Positions 22,702 to 25,750 of a stretch of 25,750 nucleotides of DNA are shown here, one piece after another. The notes beneath the pieces are model-generated. The model saw nothing but the letters and a program-made list of their open reading frames with translations. It made no database searches and was not told the DNA's origin. The number at the start of each line of letters is the position of its first letter. Positions within the stretch are counted from its first letter, which is position 1. Both the position numbers and the translations under genes were made by a program. The DNA comes from CAZSLZ01 sp964607865 (GTDB lineage: Bacteria; Vulcanimicrobiota; JAJTBE01; CAZSLZ01), in the NCBI GenBank assembly GCA_964607865.1, contig CAZSLZ010000032.1, positions 1 to 25,750 of the forward strand. The letters are read 5' to 3'.

Positions 22702-23916
22702 CTACGCTCCGAACTTGTTCAAACGCAGAGCTTTTGCCATTAAAAGAGGCATAAGATCGCTGGCGGGAATGACTCCCAGTAAACCCCGTCCGCATTCCTT
22801 TTCGCCAAAGTGCTCAGCATAGTCCATGCGTCCATATTTACTATAAATCATGGTAGGAACCGGATGCCATGAGTGGGCCTTTAAAAGCGCCGGTGTGGAA
22901 TGGTCACCGGTAATGACGAAAACATCGGGGGTCAGCTCCAGCACTTTGGGTATAAATTTGTCAACTTCTTCTATGTTTTTAACTTTTCTGTCAAAATCAC
23001 CGTCTTCACCGGAAGAATCAGTCCCCTTTATATGAATGAAAAAGAAATCGTAATCGTTATACACTTCTTTCAACTGTTCGAATTCGCCCTCGTAATCTTT
23101 GGGGTTGGGTAGAACATCCATACCCACAAGTTTAGCCAGGCCTCTATACATAGGATATACCGCTATGGCGGCGCATTTTAATCTGTAGATGTCAGGCAAG
23201 GTTTCCATTTTGGGATAAGCTGCGTAGCCCCGGGTGAGGATCATGTTTGCAGGATGGTCTTCTTTGAGCAGATCGCGGATCTGATCAGTGATCTGGTTCA
23301 TTATTTTAGCTGATTTCCGGGCTTTTTCGGTATTTTCCGTGGGTTCAACATTCAGGGGCTTTTTGCCGGTCATCTGGGGGTCGGTGTCTGCCAGGGCGTC
23401 GGATAAACCTTCGCCTCTTACTATCATTGCTGCACGGTGTTCCTTTTCGGGTTTAAAGAATACTTTTACACCTGGGATATTGACGTTTTCTTCAATTTTA
23501 CTGGCCAGTTTCTGGTTTAATTCAGTGGGGATACGGCCTGCGCGGCGGTCGGTAACCACACCGTTATCATCTATGGTGCAGAAGTTTACCCTGGCGCAGA
23601 CATCATTTTTCTCGACAGGAAAATCAATACCAAGTGCGGAAAGTATCCCTCTTCCAACGTTGGTCTGTATGGGGTCGTAACCGAAAAGCCCCAGGTGGGC
23701 AGGGCCGCTTCCAGGGGTTATGCCCTGGGCTATGGGAACAGTAAAGCCACATATTGATTTCTTAATTAAACTATCCATGTTGGGAGTTCTGGCGGTCTCC
23801 AGCTCGGTGAGGCCGGTTTCGGGGTGGGGAAGCCCACCCAGGCCGTCCATAACCAGCATGACTATTTTGGAATCATTGGTAATTGCCAGATTTTTTATTA
23901 ATTCATGATTAACCAT
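22702..23916 (-). CDS. apgM: cofactor-independent phosphoglycerate mutase, archaeal type
   Basis: This enzyme interconverts 3- and 2-phosphoglycerate in glycolysis and gluconeogenesis without 2,3-bisphosphoglycerate. It belongs to the alkaline-phosphatase superfamily and is cytosolic. It has 404 residues, the family norm. MDGLGGLPHPETG (23-35) holds the first metal-binding Asp, TARTPNMDSL follows, and TPGSGPAHLGLFGYDP carries the serine of the phospho-enzyme site. Later FFIHIKGTDSSGEDGD and VFVITGDHSTPALLKAHSWHPVP supply the other metal ligands. GAGGAG lies 7 nt before the ATG. It is the first gene of the minus-strand operon and is followed 9 nt later by the pseudokinase. This pairing with signalling genes is unusual for a housekeeping enzyme. 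Confidence 0.96.
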   Translation of the reverse strand: MVNHELIKNLAITNDSKIVMLVMDGLGGLPHPETGLTELETARTPNMDSLIKKSICGFTVPIAQGITPGSGPAHLGLFGYDPIQTNVGRGILSALGIDFPVEKNDVCARVNFCTIDDNGVVTDRRAGRIPTELNQKLASKIEENVNIPGVKVFFKPEKEHRAAMIVRGEGLSDALADTDPQMTGKKPLNVEPTENTEKARKSAKIMNQITDQIRDLLKEDHPANMILTRGYAAYPKMETLPDIYRLKCAAIAVYPMYRGLAKLVGMDVLPNPKDYEGEFEQLKEVYNDYDFFFIHIKGTDSSGEDGDFDRKVKNIEEVDKFIPKVLELTPDVFVITGDHSTPALLKAHSWHPVPTMIYSKYGRMDYAEHFGEKECGRGLLGVIPASDLMPLLMAKALRLNKFGA

Positions 23917-24089
23917 TTGTTTTCTCCTCTCAATTATTGGTTGTAAGGGATTCTACCCGAGTTCGTAATTTATATTCCTAATATTTGAATTTCTTCATTA
24001 AAACTCAGGTTCCTTTGAAAATTAAAAAGTGAAAATCCATGTTCCTGGGATGTATTTACATTTTTGTTACATTTATTATGTTTTTTTCA

Positions 24090-24118
24090 TTGCCTTTTTT
24101 AACAGAAATCGTTACAAT
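24090..24118 (+). promoter_or_regulatory. promoter of the YiiX-like gene
   Basis: TTGCCT (24090-24095) and TACAAT (24113-24118) are separated by exactly 17 nt, close to the sigma-70 consensus. The start would be near 24125, leaving a leader of about 20 nt with TGGAGG before the ATG at 24146. This promoter also shows that the upstream ATG at 24029 cannot be the start. Confidence 0.75.
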
Positions 24119-24145
24119 AGTTACAGGTTATTTTATGGAGGAATC

Positions 24146-25183
24146 ATGAAAATAACAAACAGTGCCGGACTATCAACAAATGTTTTCACAAAAAAACAAA
24201 ACGAATTGGTTCCTGAAAAACAGAATTCAATAATTTCAGATCAGGTAACTATCTCGAAAGCAAAGCCGGAACCGTCCTACAGTAGAATATTTGGAACTAT
24301 CGGCGCCGCAGCAGGCGCAGCTGTGGGCAGGTTGACAGTACTTTCTTCTGCCGGCGCAGCTGTTGCAGCCCTGGCAGGCTCAGCCTTAATAGGCGGCCCG
24401 GTGGCGCCTGTAATTCTAGGTGTGTGTGGTTTTGCCGCTGGCTTGTATGCTGAGAAAAAGACTAGAATTGGCCGTTTCATTGGTGGGATTGCAGGAGGCC
24501 TGACCGGAGCCGGGGCAGGCAAAGTGGCAGATCTGGCAGGGAAAAAACCTGAGGGAAAACTGGCAGAGGAAACCAGGGGTTTTGGATTGAAATCGTTGTT
24601 AAGCAAGTTATGGAAACCCAAATATACCAGCCATAAGAAAATCAGCTCTGAAGAAGCAAAAAGAATCGTTGATGGATTAAAACCCGGAGATTTAATTATT
24701 ACCAACCACGATGGCGATTATAAATTTGAAATTGCCCAGAAACTGCTGGGAAAAACCGGTAACTGGACCCATATAGGCCTGGTAGATGAGAAGAATAATA
24801 TTCTGGAAGCATTGGTTGATACCGATGGGCCCGTGGAAAACAAGGCCCAGGATGCAATAGAAAAAAACCATCACGTAATGGTATTGCGGCCCAACTACAA
24901 CAGCCCCGAATCTGCCAGAAAAGCTATTCAAAAGGCAAGAGATTATCTGGGAGAGGCAAACTACGATTTCAGTTTCAACCTGGGCGACGACAGCGAGTTG
25001 TATTGTCAGGAGTACATTTATAATGCCATGCAGCACGGCGCTCCCGAAGTAAAAATAGAACCCACCAGTTTTCTGGGTAAACAAATAATAACCGCTGACG
25101 AATTCATTAATTCCAGGGATATGAAAACTGTTTACAATACCGGTAGCAATTTCTGGATGAACTATTTGAGTAAATTTGACTGA
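24146..25183 (+). CDS. YiiX-like permuted papain-fold (C92) protein with glycine-zipper segment
   Basis: A 345-residue protein. The first 45 residues are polar and probably disordered (including DQVTISKAK). Residues about 48-130 are rich in Gly and Ala with GxxxG spacing (IGAAAGAAVG, GSALIGGPVAPVILG, IGGIAGGLTGAGAG) and could enter or span a membrane. The C-terminal domain (about 165-345) is a YiiX/YebB-type circularly permuted NlpC/P60 fold: PGDLIIT (180-186), WTHIGLV with catalytic His209, ILEA with Glu221 and ELYCQEY with nucleophile Cys287. Relatives include amidases or lipid-directed hydrolases, and the substrate here is not predictable. There is no classical signal peptide. I chose the start at 24146 because GGAGG precedes it and the promoter lies at 24090-24118. 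It is a single gene with its own terminator. Confidence 0.85.
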   Translation: MKITNSAGLSTNVFTKKQNELVPEKQNSIISDQVTISKAKPEPSYSRIFGTIGAAAGAAVGRLTVLSSAGAAVAALAGSALIGGPVAPVILGVCGFAAGLYAEKKTRIGRFIGGIAGGLTGAGAGKVADLAGKKPEGKLAEETRGFGLKSLLSKLWKPKYTSHKKISSEEAKRIVDGLKPGDLIITNHDGDYKFEIAQKLLGKTGNWTHIGLVDEKNNILEALVDTDGPVENKAQDAIEKNHHVMVLRPNYNSPESARKAIQKARDYLGEANYDFSFNLGDDSELYCQEYIYNAMQHGAPEVKIEPTSFLGKQIITADEFINSRDMKTVYNTGSNFWMNYLSKFD

Positions 25184-25206
25184 TTTAACATCGTTTTCAG
25201 TAAAAG

Positions 25207-25229
25207 AAAACAGCCACAGGCTGTTTTTT
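25207..25229 (+). terminator. intrinsic terminator after the YiiX-like gene
   Basis: AAAACAGCC (25207-25215) pairs with GGCTGTTTT (25219-25227) over a 3-nt loop and ends in six T. Confidence 0.88.
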
Positions 25230-25301
25230 GTTTTAAGGCATGAAGTTCAGTAATTTGACGTTTTGGTAACACTTCTGTAATAACTGTTAACATTTTATTA
25301 A

Positions 25302-25329
25302 TTGAAATTCATCACAGATGCTGTAAAAT
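25302..25329 (+). promoter_or_regulatory. promoter of the small orphan gene
   Basis: TTGAAA (25302-25307) and TAAAAT (25324-25329) are 16 nt apart. Transcription would start near 25336, shortly before GAGGTG and the ATG at 25359. Confidence 0.65.
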
Positions 25330-25358
25330 ATAATTACAAAGTTAATTGAGGTGTGGTT

Positions 25359-25643
25359 ATGAATAAAAACGAAGCAGACAAATCAGATAAAATCTTCAGA
25401 ACTCCCTTTGCATTCAGAGTGGCAATACAAACCATCGAAAATGAAGAACAAAGCAGTGTGGAAGAAAAAGAAAAAAGGGCGGCCCATTCATATATCCGTT
25501 TAAACTCAACCCCGGTAGAATCGGTTTTGTGTGTGGAGCAGAACAACCTGGTTTTTGATGACCCTGTTCTGGATGGATTCATTCAAATTTGCAACAGAAT
25601 CATTTATTTCTTTTCCAGTTTATCGGAAAAATTAGTGCGATAA
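25359..25643 (+). CDS. 94-residue orphan protein of unknown function
   Basis: I do not recognise this protein. It is soluble and charged: a Lys/Asp/Glu-rich N-terminus, then TPFAFRVAIQTIENEEQSS, a short acidic-basic helix (VEEKEKRAAHSYIRL), a single cysteine in ESVLCVEQNN, DDPVLDGFIQICNRI and the C-terminal helix IYFFSSLSEKLVR. There is no signal peptide or clear transmembrane span. The ATG at 25359 is preferred over a GTG two codons earlier because GAGGTG lies 5 nt before it. A readable promoter and a 15-bp terminator frame it exactly, which argues that it is a real single-gene unit and not chance coding space. No neighbour suggests its role. Confidence 0.7.
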   Translation: MNKNEADKSDKIFRTPFAFRVAIQTIENEEQSSVEEKEKRAAHSYIRLNSTPVESVLCVEQNNLVFDDPVLDGFIQICNRIIYFFSSLSEKLVR

Positions 25644-25666
25644 CATTATTTAATAAACATCTGCAT

Positions 25667-25701
25667 AAAAAGCAGCTGCCCTGAAAGGGCAGCTGCTTTT
25701 T
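25667..25701. terminator. very strong, possibly bidirectional terminator
   Basis: A perfect 15-bp stem (25667-25681 with 25687-25701, core GCAGCTGCCC/GGGCAGCTGC) has a 5-nt loop. Five T follow on the plus strand and five on the minus strand, so it can stop transcription from both sides. The remaining bases to the window end are AT-rich and show no gene. Confidence 0.92.
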
Positions 25702-25750
25702 ATATAATGAATAATTTTGATATTTTACATTTTCTTTAATTTCTACTAAT

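Noticed and set aside
24029..24145. N-terminal extension of the YiiX-like protein from an upstream ATG
   Set aside because: The stretch contains the promoter (24090-24118) and ribosome site of the real start, and its hydrophobic translation comes from AT-rich DNA.

Overview
The window comes from a bacterium with an AT-leaning genome and clear Shine-Dalgarno sites. About a third of the genes start with TTG. It is most likely diderm, because it has a 2017-residue TamB/AsmA-like envelope protein. It also has the MEP isoprenoid enzyme Dxr, an archaeal-type phosphoglycerate mutase and several eukaryotic-like Ser/Thr kinases fused to zinc ribbons and TPRs. That mix suits a deep-branching, poorly cultured lineage, but no gene here fixes the phylum and I do not name one. 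No rRNA, tRNA, CRISPR array, insertion sequence or phage gene is visible.

Layout. 1-618: a gene running off the left edge on the minus strand, a divergent promoter region with a 14-bp palindrome, and a tiny rightward unit (a 19-codon ORF with its own terminator). 619-4820, plus strand: an iron-sulfur flavoprotein-type oxidoreductase, a secreted small protein, then a zinc-ribbon/kinase/TPR protein directly followed by dxr. 4896-10949: the TamB-like giant. 10955-14750, minus strand: a CASTOR/POLLUX-type ion channel preceded in the same direction by two small two-TM proteins and, upstream of those, a decayed third copy of that family next to the likely operon promoter. 14932-16089: a lone acyl-CoA dehydrogenase. 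16236-23916, minus strand: apgM, a pseudokinase, a 1264-residue kinase/zinc-ribbon/TPR protein, a GNAT acetyltransferase and a clostripain-family lipoprotein. 24146-25643, plus strand: two single-gene units, a YiiX-like (C92) papain-fold protein with a glycine-zipper segment and an orphan 94-residue protein. Each has a readable promoter and terminator.

How the genes may work together. The strongest signal is the 16.2-23.9 kb cluster. An intact kinase and a pseudokinase, whose catalytic motifs fall at identical residue numbers, lie between a glycolytic enzyme and a coupled acetyltransferase and surface protease. This suggests a phosphorylation-based regulatory module, perhaps tied to glycolytic state (inference). 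The second is the channel gene with its family of two-TM companions, one of which has become a pseudogene, or just possibly is expressed by frameshifting at a dnaX-like A_AAA_AAG site.
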